DNA from: Cristatella mucedo
Taxonomy: Eukaryota; Bryozoa; Phylactolaemata; Cristatellidae
Length of the DNA: 64,000 nt
Reading direction: 5' to 3'
Assembly: GCA_009760855.2 (NCBI GenBank)
Contig: WPIO01000007.1
Coordinates: 4,956,501 to 5,020,500, forward strand
The position numbers and the translations under genes were made by a program. How positions within the stretch are numbered: the stretch's first letter is position 1; the number at the start of each line of letters is the position of its first letter. The notes beneath the pieces were generated by a model. It saw only the letters and a list, made by a program, of their open reading frames with translations, was not told the origin of the DNA and did not search any database. Below are positions 10,898 through 21,529 of the stretch, one piece after another.

Positions 10898-11660
10898 GGC
10901 TTACAGTTGGTGTGAAACTCTGCAGCTAGGCTCATCTCTCGTGAGCGTAGCAGTTGCCACATCACACCACTTCCTGCCGACCTGCACTGGCTCCCAATCA
11001 AGCAGGATGTAGACTTCAAGGTTCTGTTACTTTCTATTTGGTCCCTTCATTCTCTGGCTCCAACCTACCTATAAGAGCTACTCCCCCACCAGGCCAAGAA
11101 TCGTACAACCTGCTGTTCTGAATCAAATCGTTTAGTTACATCTCGTACGTACCTCAAATCCTTTGGAGTGCCTTTAGTTCGTATGCTCCCGAAGCCTGGA
11201 ACTCGCTACCATGCACGTCACAACGTCCCATGACATGACTACATTTAAAAAGACGATTAAGACATACCTTTTTATGACAGCATTAAGTGGGTCTGTGTGA
11301 TTCGTCCTTCGAATGCATATGCCTGCTTACACTGTGCCTGCTGCTTGCGGATGTTACCACCAATAATTTGGTGATCCTTTCTATACAGCATCTTTAAAGC
11401 ACCTAGAACAGTGGTTCTCAACCTTCCTAATGCCGTGACTCTTTAATACAGTTCCTCATGTTGTGGCGACCCCCAACCATAAAATTATTGTGTGCAAAAT
11501 GTGGAAATGCATGTTTTCCGGTGGTCTTAGGCAACCCCTGTCAAAGGGTCGTCCGACCCCCCAAAGGGGTCGCGACCCACAGGTCGAGAGCCGCTGAGCT
11601 AGAAAAAGATTCCATTCTCTGAGGGCGCTATACAAATGTATTGTTATTATTATCTTTATC
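10898..11660 (+). mobile_element. L2-A copy carrying a hAT insertion
   Basis: Begins inside the reverse transcriptase C-terminus (GTGTGAAACTCTGCAGCTAG) immediately after the tail of the previous copy. It runs to the terminal hairpin, which is split at ACCTAGAA by the hAT element at 11,409-11,596 and resumes AGCTAGAAAAAGATTCC to GGGCGCTATACAAATG with an ATT tail. Age order: L2-A first, hAT second. Confidence 0.87.
11409..11596 (-). mobile_element. SPIN-like hAT miniature transposon
   Basis: A 188-base non-autonomous element. Its ends read CAGTGGTTCTCAACC and GTCGAGAGCCGCTG, which are imperfect terminal inverted repeats of hAT type. It is flanked by ACCTAGAA and AGCTAGAA, an 8-base target duplication with one mismatch, inserted in the L2-A hairpin. 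Near the 3' side are the blocks GGTGGTCTTAGGCAACCCC and CAAAGGGGTCGCGACCCACA. The copy at 43,463-43,648 is the same element in the opposite orientation. From memory it resembles the SPIN family of horizontally transferred hAT elements. It carries no transposase and needs one in trans. Confidence 0.85.
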
Positions 11661-13080
11661 TTATAATTGCAAATCATGTGCTTTCTTTTCAGGCTATGTG
11701 AAGTGCTTTGGAACTGATATCATTTCTGCCTTAGCAAGGACTGCTTTAAGCTTCCTGGCGTTTTTTTATTGTACTCTTTTAATCCATACTACATTTAACG
11801 TAGGTGTCACAAGTTGACGTTGTTCTAGTGGTCTGTTCGGTGTGGTGTGCAGACTGCAGAGAGGGAAACGGCAGAGGATGGAGTCGCAGCAATTTTGTCA
11901 CACTTTTACTACTGCTGTGCTGGTTTAGCCCAGTGGTTATTAAGATGCTTGCCTCGACCAAGGTCAAGGTGAATGTGTCTGCACCATCAGCAGGGCTAGT
12001 GTGTGGCCGATATATAGTTAGACACTGGTCTGCAGAGAATTCAATTTGTTTGAGTGGCGACTTATGGCTTGCTGCCTGTACCTGGCGGCCTGAGTGATCG
12101 ACCGGGCATGATAAGCATCCAAACGTAGCCGGAATATTTGCCCCCGCCCCAATTCATCGACTTTTACAAGGCGATGCTGCTGCTTGCTGCAGTCTACGTG
12201 ACTCGACTAGCAGCCAGTGCGATTTTGTCGGTCGAAACTTGTACACCTGCGCTGCCTTGCCAAAGCCGCTGCATCCCTGCTGCTGTCCAACCTGCTGATA
12301 CGTCTCGCACATATTCCCCAGTGGCCTGAGATGACCGTCCCTGCAGAGACCTGGCCCGCTTTTGCTTGTTGTGCCATTGTCGTGCCACTCTCGGTCGGCT
12401 GCTAGCGGCCGGTGCACGTGCTGAGGTCGTACCAGCAGTTGGGACTTTGCAGCCGGTTGTTTGGCATCGTACACCGCGTGACCGAGCAGCAGCAGCAGCA
12501 CCTTCCCTCCTCCGGTATTGTCCTTGCGAGGCTGCACGTAGAGGCAGTGTGTACTCGCCTCGGAAATGTTGTCCAGTTGTGTGCAGCTGTAGCAGCATTT
12601 GCGGTCGCTGGGAGGCCTCGATCTTTCATTTCTAGGCTGCCGCTGACAGCTGCGACTTGCGTTCTCTCAGCCTGCTGATCTGCCTCGTGGCTAGATACTT
12701 CGACCAGAAAGACATGGCAGACGAGGAGGCAGTGTAAAGGGCAGACTCCGTGCAGGAGACTCCGTGAGGCCTATTCCACGGTGCCGGCAGGATCTCTACG
12801 CCCCGGGGCAGCAGCCCATCGCCCAAGCTGTCGCTGAGGCTTCAGGGTTGAGCATCGAGCTGCAAGCAAGTCAGCTGCCCCCTCGTGCTTGCGGGGCCAC
12901 GATGCGGCAGCTGAATTGGTTGGCAGCCGACCTGTAGTGCCTCCCCCTCCCGTTGCCTTCAGGTGGACGCAGGATTCTCCCGTTGTGTGTGTCGACCTGG
13001 CCTTTGCTTTCAGGCGATCAGCTGAGGTTGCATGCTTTCACTAACTAAGCTCAGCCATGTGGCTGCTGTCAGGCAGCCGT
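11661..13080. other. No recognisable gene; possible tRNA-like SINE head
   Basis: Becomes GC-rich from about 12,100. At about 11,918-11,990, GCTGGTTTAGCCCAGTGGTT followed by CTCGACCAAGGTCAAGG looks like a decayed SINE3 head, but there is no body. Overlapping frames of 60-134 codons at 12,138-12,826 lie on both strands and are unrecognised. Confidence 0.45.
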
Positions 13081-13369
13081 GTACCAACGTCTATTTTATT
13101 TCTTTGTTTTATGTAGGTAATTTAAATATTACTGTGCTTTGAAGTGAAACTTGTTTGCAACTCCTATATTTGGAATGCATTACCCTGTGCAACTATCCAA
13201 GTTAGTGACTAGCATATTCTAGTATGTCAGTCTTAATTTAGTACACCCTATTCTGAACTTGACAGACGGGTGAGTAGCACGACTTATTTTAGGGATGCAA
13301 CTACCTTTTCAGAAGTCTTTTCGATGATTAATTTTTATTTAAAAAAATTTATTTTCACGGTACAGAAAA

Positions 13370-13534
13370 ATGCCTTCCAAAAAAATTGCAAGCAAAACAA
13401 GCGAAATCAAGTCAGTAACAATTCCGAATGGAAGAATCTTCATTACAAAAAAATCTCCTATCAAGGTTAAGATACAGCTCGTGGAAACGCAAGGTGGCAA
13501 ACAGTATCTCAACGCACTCATTCCTAGATTCTAA
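13370..13534 (+). CDS. Small basic protein, unassigned (viral block)
   Basis: A 54-codon frame starting at the ATG at 13,370. The product is lysine-rich at its N-terminus (MPSKKIASKTSEIKS) and otherwise unremarkable. It overlaps the next frame (13,428-13,751) in a different phase; the two may be parts of one gene separated by a frameshift, because the second continues without a break in AT-rich coding-like sequence. I do not recognise the family. Small basic proteins near the end of such elements could be DNA-binding or core proteins, but that is a guess. Confidence 0.4.
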   Translation: MPSKKIASKTSEIKSVTIPNGRIFITKKSPIKVKIQLVETQGGKQYLNALIPRF

Positions 13535-13751
13535 CGAAACAGTTAAAAACAAAATCGTTTCGCTTGCACATGAAGCTTCTAAGAAACTAGGTGTTAAGCA
13601 TACGGTAGATAAGTTCTTATGCGTTAGCGTATCGTTCATTCAAGGACATAAAACGTTGTTTTACACGTCTGATAATGAAAAAATTGAAATTATAAAGGCA
13701 CAACATGTCGTTGGGAGACTCGGAAATTATGGGAAATTATCGGCTTTATGA
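13428..13751 (+). CDS. Unassigned 107-residue frame (viral block)
   Basis: The plus-strand frame ends at 13,751. From about residue 25 it reads like real protein, with an amphipathic stretch (VKNKIVSLAHEASKKLGV) and then alternating hydrophobic residues. The first 25 residues overlap the frame at 13,370-13,534 and may not be genuine. No family recognised. Codon use is AT-rich, like the rest of the block. Confidence 0.4.
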   Translation: MEESSLQKNLLSRLRYSSWKRKVANSISTHSFLDSNETVKNKIVSLAHEASKKLGVKHTVDKFLCVSVSFIQGHKTLFYTSDNEKIEIIKAQHVVGRLGNYGKLSAL

Positions 13752-13899
13752 TTACGGGATAGATTGATAGATCGTACGCTTGAAAGAATGCTTATTTAAG
13801 AGAAGAAAAAACTCATTTATAAGATAAATTTGGATCAGGTGAAATTGTATCCTTGCCAAGAAAAAAGTGGAGAAATTATTGACATTAGCGGATTATAAA

Positions 13900-14699
13900 T
13901 TATTTTTAGTTTATTTTCTTTTTCGGCCAATTCCTAGCCATGCGTTTCCTGCCATGAAAGCAACTATTTTTAGACTAGGATCAGTAGCAATTTTAGGCGG
14001 AGCTTCAGACAACATTAGATTATATACGCTTTTTAATTCTGTACGCATTGATTCCTTTAGATCTGAAGTCTCAGTGTAAACTATATCATGCAAATTTGCA
14101 GCTTTATCTAAAAACCGTTAACTCCCGTGTATCCTTCAGCTAACTTGTCCTTTACTTTAGTAAACGGTCCGGCCAAGTGTACTTTTCCACATTATTAAAA
14201 CTTCCACCAGGAACTTATTAACAGGGATTTTTCATTTAGGTAGCGACGTTTCTTTCCTTACACCGAATGGTGACGTAGCTACTCTTTACACGAATCCAGA
14301 ACCAAGTTTCAACAAGCGAATATTACGATTCGCATGAAGCTGTGCTTCTGTTAGGGTAATCTTTACACCTAGTTCTTTCTCTGCACTTTTTTGTACTTTT
14401 GGCTGGAGCACTAGTAACCATCAACGAATCTGCTTGACTCGTATAAAATATAGTTTTAAAAGAAAAGTTTTCAGTTGATATATATATATATATATATATA
14501 TATATCAACTGAAAACTGGATATACTACACTATTCCCAATAATGCATATCATTTATGATCATTTATGTGTTCATTTCTTATTCCATATTCCTTATTCTGC
14601 TTTAGTATTTGTTTTAATCTAGAGCTTACTCTAATGTCACCAGATTCAGCTTCTTTTTCTCCTGTTTTCATAATCTGTCGTAGCATTAACTTGATTCGT
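13900..14699 (-). pseudogene. Unassigned minus-strand viral-block gene remnant
   Basis: Minus-strand coding-like sequence with several stops. The longest piece is 13,911-14,093, containing SDLKESMRTELKSVYNLM followed by a proline-containing, hydrophobic C-terminal stretch that ends KRK. Upstream (14,093-14,450) further sequence reads in shifting frames. The right edge is cut by the L2-B insertion at 14,700. I do not recognise the family. It may continue to the right of that insertion. Confidence 0.35.
14466..14517. repeat. Perfect 52-base AT palindrome
   Basis: The 13-base arm AGTTTTCAGTTGA and its exact reverse complement TCAACTGAAAACT flank a (TA)n core. The whole segment is self-complementary and could extrude as a cruciform. 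It lies inside the viral block. Confidence 0.9.
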
Positions 14700-16307
14700 C
14701 CCTAAGTCCTTCAAATCGGCAATCGTTAGACCTATTCTTAAAAGCCTGATTAGACACAGAGGTCCTAGCAAACTATCGCCCAGTTTCCCTTCCGTTCTTA
14801 TCAAAGATTCTTGAAAAAATTGTTGCTAAGCAGCTAGTGGAACTTATTGAAAATAATGGAATGTCAGAAACATTTCAATCAGGTTTCAAGAGGCAGCACT
14901 CTACTGAAACTGCTCTCCTCCGTGTTAACAATGACATTCTACGTGGCAACGACGACGGGAATGTCACTGCCCTAGCTGCTAGATCTGTCAGCTGCCTTCG
15001 ACACCATTGATCACGAAGTTCTGCTTGAACGATTGAGAACAACGATCGGTCTGGCAGATGAAGCACTGGCGTGGTTTAAATCATACTTGTCTGATCGTGT
15101 TCAATCCGTGTCGTGTGGGGTTCAGTCTCACACACGAGAAGGGTCACCTGTGGAGTCCCTCAAGGGTCTGTACTCGGTCCCTTGCTGTTCTCCATTTATA
15201 CACAACCTCTGGGAAAAGTGATTAAGGCCCATGGAATAGGATATCACTTCTATGCTGACGATACTCAGTTGTATTTGTCATTCAAACCGTCGGAATCTGC
15301 TGCAGCAATTGACAAACTGAATGCTTGCCTTGCCGATATTCGATCCTGGATGTCGGAAAACTTCCTGAAATTAAATGATGATAAAACCGAACTGCTGCTC
15401 ACCTACATAGGACACCCTAAGCGTATGGCTGGATTAAAAGGCTTTGCTGTTCTAATAGGTGATGCTATTGTGCGACCTTCACCACGTGCTCGAAATTTAG
15501 GTGTCGTTTTCGACAGCTGCTTCAATTTCAAAAGCTTCATTCAGAAGACTGCCTCTATAGCTAGCCATCACATCCGATCCCTATCCAAGATTAGGAGCTG
15601 TCTCCCACAGTGGCTTGTAAAAAATTTAACTAGCTCTTTAGTTCTATCTCGGCTTGATTATTGTAATTCCCTTTTGGCTGGGCTGCCAAAGAAAGCTATT
15701 ATGTCACTACAGCGGACTATGAATATGGCTGCAAGGCTGGTCTTCAAGTCTCAGCGGTTTGAGCACGTGTCTCCTTTGCTGAAAGAGCTAGGATGGTTGC
15801 CGGTTGAGCAAAGGATACAGAGCAAAGTTCTTACGCTGACCCACAAGGCCCGCCACGGCTTGGCTCCTTCGTACCTAGCTGAACTGCTGCATCAGTTTCA
15901 GCCTGTTCGTGCCCTGAGGTCCTGTATGGACAATAAATTAGCTGTCCCATTCCTCCGCTTAAAGACAGTTGGCGACAGAAGCTTTAGCTCTGCAGGTCCT
16001 AGACTGTGGAACTCGCTTCCACAATTCTTACGCAACGACAACTACTCTCCAACTGCCGACTATGGCACATCTTTTTCAGCGGTCCTGAACTGCTACTTCT
16101 ATGCTACTCACTACCTCAACTGCTCTCCTAACTCTGCTATGCTCCCCACTTTCTCTTTGTTGCGTGGGACGAAGTGTGTTGGCTACCGAATGCGTACCGA
16201 AAGCCGCTTAGGCTGTGAGTGCGCTATACAAAATTCTCCTGTGTAACACCCACGTGGTCTTTATGACTTTGTGGAGTTACAGACGGAGATACATTACATT
16301 ACATTCA
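14700..16307 (+). mobile_element. L2-B retrotransposon, 5'-truncated
   Basis: Inserted in the viral block. The left edge begins inside the reverse transcriptase (TCCTTCAAATCGGCAATCGT) and the right edge is the L2-B end ACAGACGGAGATACATTACA followed by one more ACATT unit at about 16,307. The 5' half of the coding region has frameshifts near 14,760, 14,980 and 15,110. This is the longest L2-B copy in the window and the reference for the fragments at 8,936, 34,337 and 47,497. Confidence 0.88.
15113..16246 (+). CDS. Reverse transcriptase C-terminal two-thirds, L2-B
   Basis: Open frame of 377 codons encoding the palm, thumb and C-terminal region of an L2-type reverse transcriptase. It shows [16 protein letters not shown] (about residues 14-29), the active-site YADD (about 52-55), then [11 protein letters not shown] and the conserved late block [12 protein letters not shown]. 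The frame runs to a stop just before the 3' tail. The fingers and first catalytic aspartate (DTIDH block, near 15,000) are upstream in other frames, so a full enzyme cannot be made. The start codon is internal and not biological. Confidence 0.88.
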   Translation: MWGSVSHTRRVTCGVPQGSVLGPLLFSIYTQPLGKVIKAHGIGYHFYADDTQLYLSFKPSESAAAIDKLNACLADIRSWMSENFLKLNDDKTELLLTYIGHPKRMAGLKGFAVLIGDAIVRPSPRARNLGVVFDSCFNFKSFIQKTASIASHHIRSLSKIRSCLPQWLVKNLTSSLVLSRLDYCNSLLAGLPKKAIMSLQRTMNMAARLVFKSQRFEHVSPLLKELGWLPVEQRIQSKVLTLTHKARHGLAPSYLAELLHQFQPVRALRSCMDNKLAVPFLRLKTVGDRSFSSAGPRLWNSLPQFLRNDNYSPTADYGTSFSAVLNCYFYATHYLNCSPNSAMLPTFSLLRGTKCVGYRMRTESRLGCECAIQNSPV

Positions 16308-17091
16308 TGTCGAATTTTTTTACTTTGGATATACATCCCATCCTAATGATAAACCTCGTGTATTTTCTTAATATCTGCAATCGTCCCTGTTATTTTTCAC
16401 TTCGTTTTTCGATAGCGCTTAAACTTTTAGCGAGAGTTCTCAAAGGCGGTGCTTTCGCCATATACATCATTTCATCTACAGTCTACATCTAGTCTTCTGC
16501 ATTAAAGTAGCGACTGCGACTACAGCTCCGGTAATCACTCCAGCAGTTCCAAGAGCAGGCAATTGATCCTAAGATTTCTGGAATTGCACGTAAGAAACCT
16601 CCACGCCTTAACGTTACGAAATTCTTTGACCAAGATTTCGTATCGAGTTGACTAGCATCTCAACCCATATCTTCACCAAATATTTCTTTAAGAAACGCAA
16701 CAGTATCTGGGTACCTATCAACATTATCTCTCTCAACTTCCTGTAACACATTGTTGATATATAAACCTAATTATGAACTGGCAATCATTTTCTCTGGGCC
16801 ATCCCTCATTTCTTATTTCGTTTTCCTGCTGACGCTTCCCTATTTACCAGCAGCGATGTCATCAACGATTCCATTAATGAATAAACCTATATCCAGAATT
16901 CCAGTGATTCCATCTAAAATATCCCAAGGTTTGCGGCTTCGCCTATCACGCTTAGAGCTGTAAGAGTTTTCGCAACTATTGTAGCTATCTTGCTTGCAGC
17001 ATTTATGCATAATTCAGCTGCCACTGCCAGGAGCCAAACTTCCCCTTCTCCTTTAGCAGCCGTCTCATATCCTTTACTTCGAGCATCCACT
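16308..17091 (-). pseudogene. Hydrophobic helical protein remnant, unassigned (viral block)
   Basis: Minus-strand coding-like sequence between two L2 insertions. The clearest part, 16,914-17,091, encodes VDARSKGYETAAKGEGEV followed by a long alanine/leucine/isoleucine-rich stretch consistent with one or two membrane helices. Downstream pieces toward 16,310 continue in several frames with stops. It probably continues into 18,522-18,765 on the far side of the L2-A insertion. A structural or membrane-active virion protein is possible; I cannot name a family. Confidence 0.4.
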
Positions 17092-18521
17092 AGACTCTTG
17101 ATGTAAATGGACAAAGATCATGCGAGGAACCTCTGAAATATGGGGTACCTCAGGACTCCGTGCTTGATCCAGTTCTTTTCACGGTTTATACTCTCCCTCT
17201 TGCTGATGTGATTGCCAAGCACAATGTAAGGTTTCACTTCCATGTGGGTGACACTCAGTTGTACCTTTGCTTTGATCCCTACCAGCCTTCGAGCACCTCA
17301 AATTCTCTCAACTCACTTGCTGCATGTATTGATGACATCCGCACATGGATGGCAGCAATTTTTCTAAAACTAAACGATCATAAAACAACTTACTAGTTTT
17401 GGGTAAACCAAGTGTGATCCGGAAATTAGAAAGGCTAATGCTCAAAATCGGCTCTGCCAGCATATCTCCTGTTGAATCTGCACGAAATCTAGGTGTCATG
17501 TTCCAAAGTGACCTTTCGTTAGACAACCACATCAGCTCCACAATCAAGTTAGCCTACTTTCAGCTATGTAACATTGCTAAAATTCCGGCTTTTTTAGATA
17601 AGGATACCACGTCTAAGTTGGTCCATGCACTTGTGACATCCCGTCTTTACTTCTGTAGCACTCACTGCTGGCTGGCCTACCGGCCTGTGCACTCAGGGGC
17701 TTACAGCTGGTGCAAAACTCTGCAGTTAGGCTTGTCTGTCGTGAGCGTCGCAGTTGCCACATCTCACCACTTCTCGCCGACCTGCACTGGCTATCAGCCA
17801 AGCAACGGATCGACTTCAAGGTTTTGTCACTCACTTTTTGGTCCCTTCATTCTTTGGCTCCAGCCTACTTATCAGACCTGCTGCGAGACCAGTCTAAGCA
17901 TCGTACCACTCGCTTTTCGGAATTTAACTCTTTACCTCGTACAAACCTCAAATCCTTTGGAGACCGTGCCTTTAGTCCGTACGCTCCAAAGCCTGAAACA
18001 TACTCCCGACTTGCGTCACGACATCTCCTGACTTGACCACATTTAAAAAGAAACTAAAAACGCACCCATTTAGCGCAGCATCTAGTGGATCCCTGCGACC
18101 AGTTCTTTATTCGGTGAGCCGTGATGGCACATTAGATAAGGCGGTTGCTTTCATGACCTTGGTCCCAAGGTCGTGGGTTCGATTCCTGCGGTGGGCGATC
18201 CTTTATCGCCACTGCAAGCGGTGGTGATAGCCATAAAGGCTCTTGTGCTGCTACATAAAAAGCGGCTGTTTAATCAGCCAGGATTTATTTATTTATTAAG
18301 TGCTTATGCGTGCTGACACTGTGCATGCTGCCACTAACCGTACTTGCAAGCTGACCCAGTGCATGTCATCCCTAACCATGTTACTCTTGTTGTTTATTGA
18401 GAATGCTACCACTAACTATTCGGTCGTGCTTCCTTTGCAGCAATTGTAAAGCGCCTAGAAAGAGATTGCGTTCTCTGAGGGCGCTTTATCAAATGTAATA
18501 TTATTATTATTATTATTATTA
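17092..18521 (+). mobile_element. L2-A copy with SINE1 insertion
   Basis: 5'-truncated within the reverse transcriptase (TTGATGTAAATGGACAAAGA) and ending with the hairpin and ATT tail at about 18,521. The active-site box reads HVGD in place of YADD, and a one-base deletion breaks the frame near 17,390 (CATAAAACAACTTACTAG). Both changes are shared with the copy at 23,775-27,165 (there YVGD). A SINE1 sits at 18,113-18,299 in the 3' UTR, at a site that is empty in that other copy. Confidence 0.88.
18113..18299 (+). mobile_element. SINE1 copy
   Basis: tRNA-derived SINE: A-box-like TGATGGCACATTAGATAAGG, B-box GTGGGTTCGATTCC, body ATCCTTTATCGCCACTGCAA, then GCGGCTGTTTAATCAGCC and a TTTA-repeat tail. 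Inserted between TTCTTTAT and GTGCTTATGCG of an L2-A 3' UTR; these two strings are adjacent in the related copy near 26,935. Confidence 0.9.
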
Positions 18522-18765
18522 CTCTTTACTTTACCACAACCATCGTTTGCAACTTCTAAATCACCACCATTCATTCGTTCGTTATCGTGATCGTTGTTCC
18601 AACTCAGTAACAAACAGCTGTATCTATCTTGTTAATGCTAGCTTTATTCAACTTTATCGGCGAATCTCTAATCGTCTGCTCATATTTCAATCGTATCGTT
18701 TGATGTGATAGCTACTTTTTCTTTTGCTCATCACTCCAGTTGAGAATGCTTTCCCATACTATATA
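18522..18765 (-). pseudogene. Minus-strand viral-block gene, 5' part
   Basis: Minus-strand sequence with coding character (LNWSDEQKKK, then KASINKIDTAV) and several stops. By position and direction it could be the start of the gene whose remainder lies at 16,308-17,091. It diverges from the fibre-like gene that begins near 18,766 on the plus strand, so promoters would lie around 18,740-18,790. Family unknown. Confidence 0.35.
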
Positions 18766-19430
18766 GATATGTTGCTAACAAAAATTAATTCTACATGATT
18801 CACGGATTTGAACATGGGAAATAATACGTTAACTAACGTAGGCAAATCCATTATAGTTAGTGATGACATCAATCTAGGATAATTTTGATTGGAAGATTTC
18901 AAAAGCAAACAAATCGTAACTCTCAAGATGGAAGGTCTGATAACGATGCAACTCGATTCTGCGACTCGATTCTAAATTGGATAAAAGTGCTGGAAAGATG
19001 ACTGTAAGTCAGCTGAATTGCGTAAACGTTGTAATCACAGGGGAAAATCTGCAGATGGAACTCGATTCCAAAATAACAGACCATACAAAATTATCAATCG
19101 AGGTTACTTGAAAAGTATATCTCAGTTTCTAAATGATTACGCCACTACAGAAATGGATACGGGAAACTCTAAAATCACAAACTTTAAGAATCCGAATAAT
19201 GGACCTGATTTAGTCAGTATGTGCCTTACATACAAAACGCTTATCAAACGGCTTATATTCATGCGACGCCTTTGTTTGGAATGTATAGGCCGACATTCAA
19301 AGTTTCCCAACGGGTTAAACGGTAAATGAAAATACGGTTAATATTACACCTATGCAATTCACATCTATGTAGGAGTGATAGACATGAAAGAAAATAGAAT
19401 AAGCTATCGGCGAACGGTTTCAACTTCATC

Positions 19431-19566
19431 GAGCTGGTTTGGTCCAGCGGTTAAGGTGCTCGTTCCGACCAAGGTCAGACTGAGGTCGTAGGCTCGAGCC
19501 CCGAGGCATATGTGAAGCGCCTGGATAGAGATTAAATTCTCTTTGGGTGCTATACAAATGAATTAT
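19431..19566 (+). mobile_element. SINE3 copy
   Basis: tRNA-like head GAGCTGGTTTGGTCCAGCGG, B-box GGTCGTAGGCTCGAGCCCC, then a tail that matches the L2-A 3' hairpin (GAAGCGCCTGGATAGAG, AATTCTCTTTGGGTGC, TATACAAATG). It interrupts the fibre-like gene. Confidence 0.87.
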
Positions 19567-20322
19567 GTTTGTTTATGTTTAACTTTCATTCTAAGTTATT
19601 TGTATTGGAATCCTGAAAATATCTCTATGTTGGAAAATATATGGGGATGCTTATTGGACGAGATTGAGTGACAATATCAATAAAGTTATGGGTAGTGTAA
19701 GTTACACGATATACAAGCAAAGCGTAGTAATTTTAAAAACTGATATATCCTACGTCGATGTGGGGTATGATTACTTAAATTTACTCATATTTACAGCGTA
19801 GTTAACATAGGAAATGATCACTTTTCAGAGAAGATATGGTAGCAATACTAGAAACTTTATTCTTAGACTGAAGATGTGATGTCTGGAACGTTGAATATGA
19901 ATGGAAATAACATTAAAGGTTTGGCTCTCATCCTGTAGACGCTGGCGATGCAGTCAACCAAAGATATGTGACAAATTACGTGACTAAAGTTAGCAGAGGT
20001 ACTACCACTGATGGAGATTTGGATATGAATAATCATCGGTTGATTAATTTTACGAATCCAGTAGATCTTAGTGATGCTTTGACGAAGGATTATGCGGATA
20101 CAAATGTTGCTATCAACGGAAAGGGTAGAATTAATGGTAACCTATACATCGAGAGGATATTATTAGATTCTAATAAAAATTTGGTCGAAAATATACCTGC
20201 TGTAACGGAATAATTAATTTTAGAGATCCCATAATGATCGATGATTATATGGGCCTAAAATCATAAATGGCATTACAAGATCCGATCCAGTAATGCTAGA
20301 CACAGTTAGACCTGGGCGACAA

Positions 20323-20785
20323 TAGGACTCTCCCACCAGGCATGGTATCACCAGCTTTTCGGAATCTAATTGTTCTCCTATGTTTCGTACAAACCTCTAA
20401 TCTTTTGGAGACCGTGCTTGTACTTCGCATGCTCCCAAAGCCTGGAACTCACTCCCGACTTGCGTCACGACATCTCCTGATTTGACCACATTTAAAAAGA
20501 AACTAAACATGCATGTATTTATCACAGCTTTAGTGGGTCCCTGTGCTTCGACCTTAATGTGCTTGTGCGAGCGGACACTGCACATGCTGCCACTAACCAT
20601 ACTTGCATGCTGACCCTGTGCAATTTACCCCCTAATCATGTTATTCATGTCGTTTATTGAGCATGCTACCACTAACCATTCAATCGAGCTTCATTTGCAG
20701 CAAATGTAAAGTGCCCAGAAAGAGATTGAGTTCTCTAAGGGCGCTATATCAAATTTATTAATTATCATTATTATTGTTATCGGTG
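20323..20785 (+). mobile_element. L2-A 3' fragment in the fibre-like gene
   Basis: Runs from CTCCCACCAGGCATGGTATC (end of the reverse transcriptase) through the 3' UTR to GCCCAGAAAGAGATTGAG and an ATT/TTA tail. The flanking fibre-like repeats resume at about 20,786. Severely 5'-truncated. Confidence 0.87.
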
Positions 20786-21529
20786 TAGGTAGGGCTATCA
20801 ATTTAGTTGTGTTGAATAAAGATAGTATGGAATCCAATTTCATTAGAGAAAATTCAAATGATATAATAAGAAGTGCTCTATCAGCTTTCAAAAAGAGATA
20901 CGTAAAAGTATCCGAACCAGTAAATGGAAATTATGGAGCTACTAAATCTTATGCAGATATGAAATTGCCGAATAGAGTAAATGATGTAATTAAGAAATGT
21001 AAACTTACTCTGAGTGATGAGATTACTCTTTATAGAGTTCCACGTATAGTGCTTACTGTATACGATATTAATAAACGGGTAACAAACATAGGATACTTAC
21101 GTCAATATTCACTGAATAAATGAACTGTAACAATACAGCAGAGTTATGCTATTCAAGAACATTTAGTTTCACTTCCTAGAAATATGCAAGCAAGAAGAAT
21201 GATTGGATACCTTACAGTTCCAGACGTAAAAACAAGTTGGCATCGGAGATGTAAATACTCATCATCAGTTGCAAAATATCCATCATTAAGTTATGAAACC
21301 GTTAAACTTAGGATTAGTGAACTAAGATTCCTTCAGTCTACAACTTACGAAGTTGCCATGAATAGTGGTCTTTTTATATTATTAAGTGAAGGGGTGCGTA
21401 ATTCAGATGATAATTACAATGATTATGTAGGATCAAATCCAATAGTATGCCTTAAAACTGTGAGATTCTCATTATATCTTCCCTCAGATTGAATGTACTT
21501 TAGACTTTAGCTATTATCACACAGTGAAA

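Larger units (their letters stand above)
18766..21492 (+). pseudogene. Tail-fibre-like repeat protein, broken (viral block)
   Basis: Plus-strand gene remnant made of a recurring motif of the form 'nMnnnkItnlxdPxdxxDAvxkxYvd'. Visible repeats: MGNNTLTNVGKS (about 18,820), MDTGNSKITNFKNP (about 19,150), MSGTLNMNGNNIKGLA (about 19,880), GDLDMNNHRLINFTNPV with DALTKDYAD (about 20,015-20,100), and KVSEPVNGNYGATKSYAD (about 20,905-20,960). A different C-terminal domain follows (21,184-21,492). Such repeats occur in phage tail fibres and in genes of large eukaryotic DNA viruses and elements, where a host-attachment role is assumed. The gene is cut by a SINE3 (19,431-19,566), an L2-A (20,323-20,785) and many stops. 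Confidence 0.65.

Noticed and set aside
11918-11990. Additional SINE3 copy
   Set aside because: Only the tRNA-like head is partly recognisable and no body or L2-type tail follows; mentioned but not called as a separate element.
12154-12678. Overlapping 75-134-codon frames as host genes
   Set aside because: Frames overlap on both strands over the same bases, contain CAG/CTG-driven Gln/Ala/Leu runs, and match no family I know.
18113-18299. Functional tRNA gene at SINE B-boxes
   Set aside because: The same sequence occurs as several dispersed copies with a common body and a TTTA tail, and the cloverleaf is not maintained; these are SINEs.
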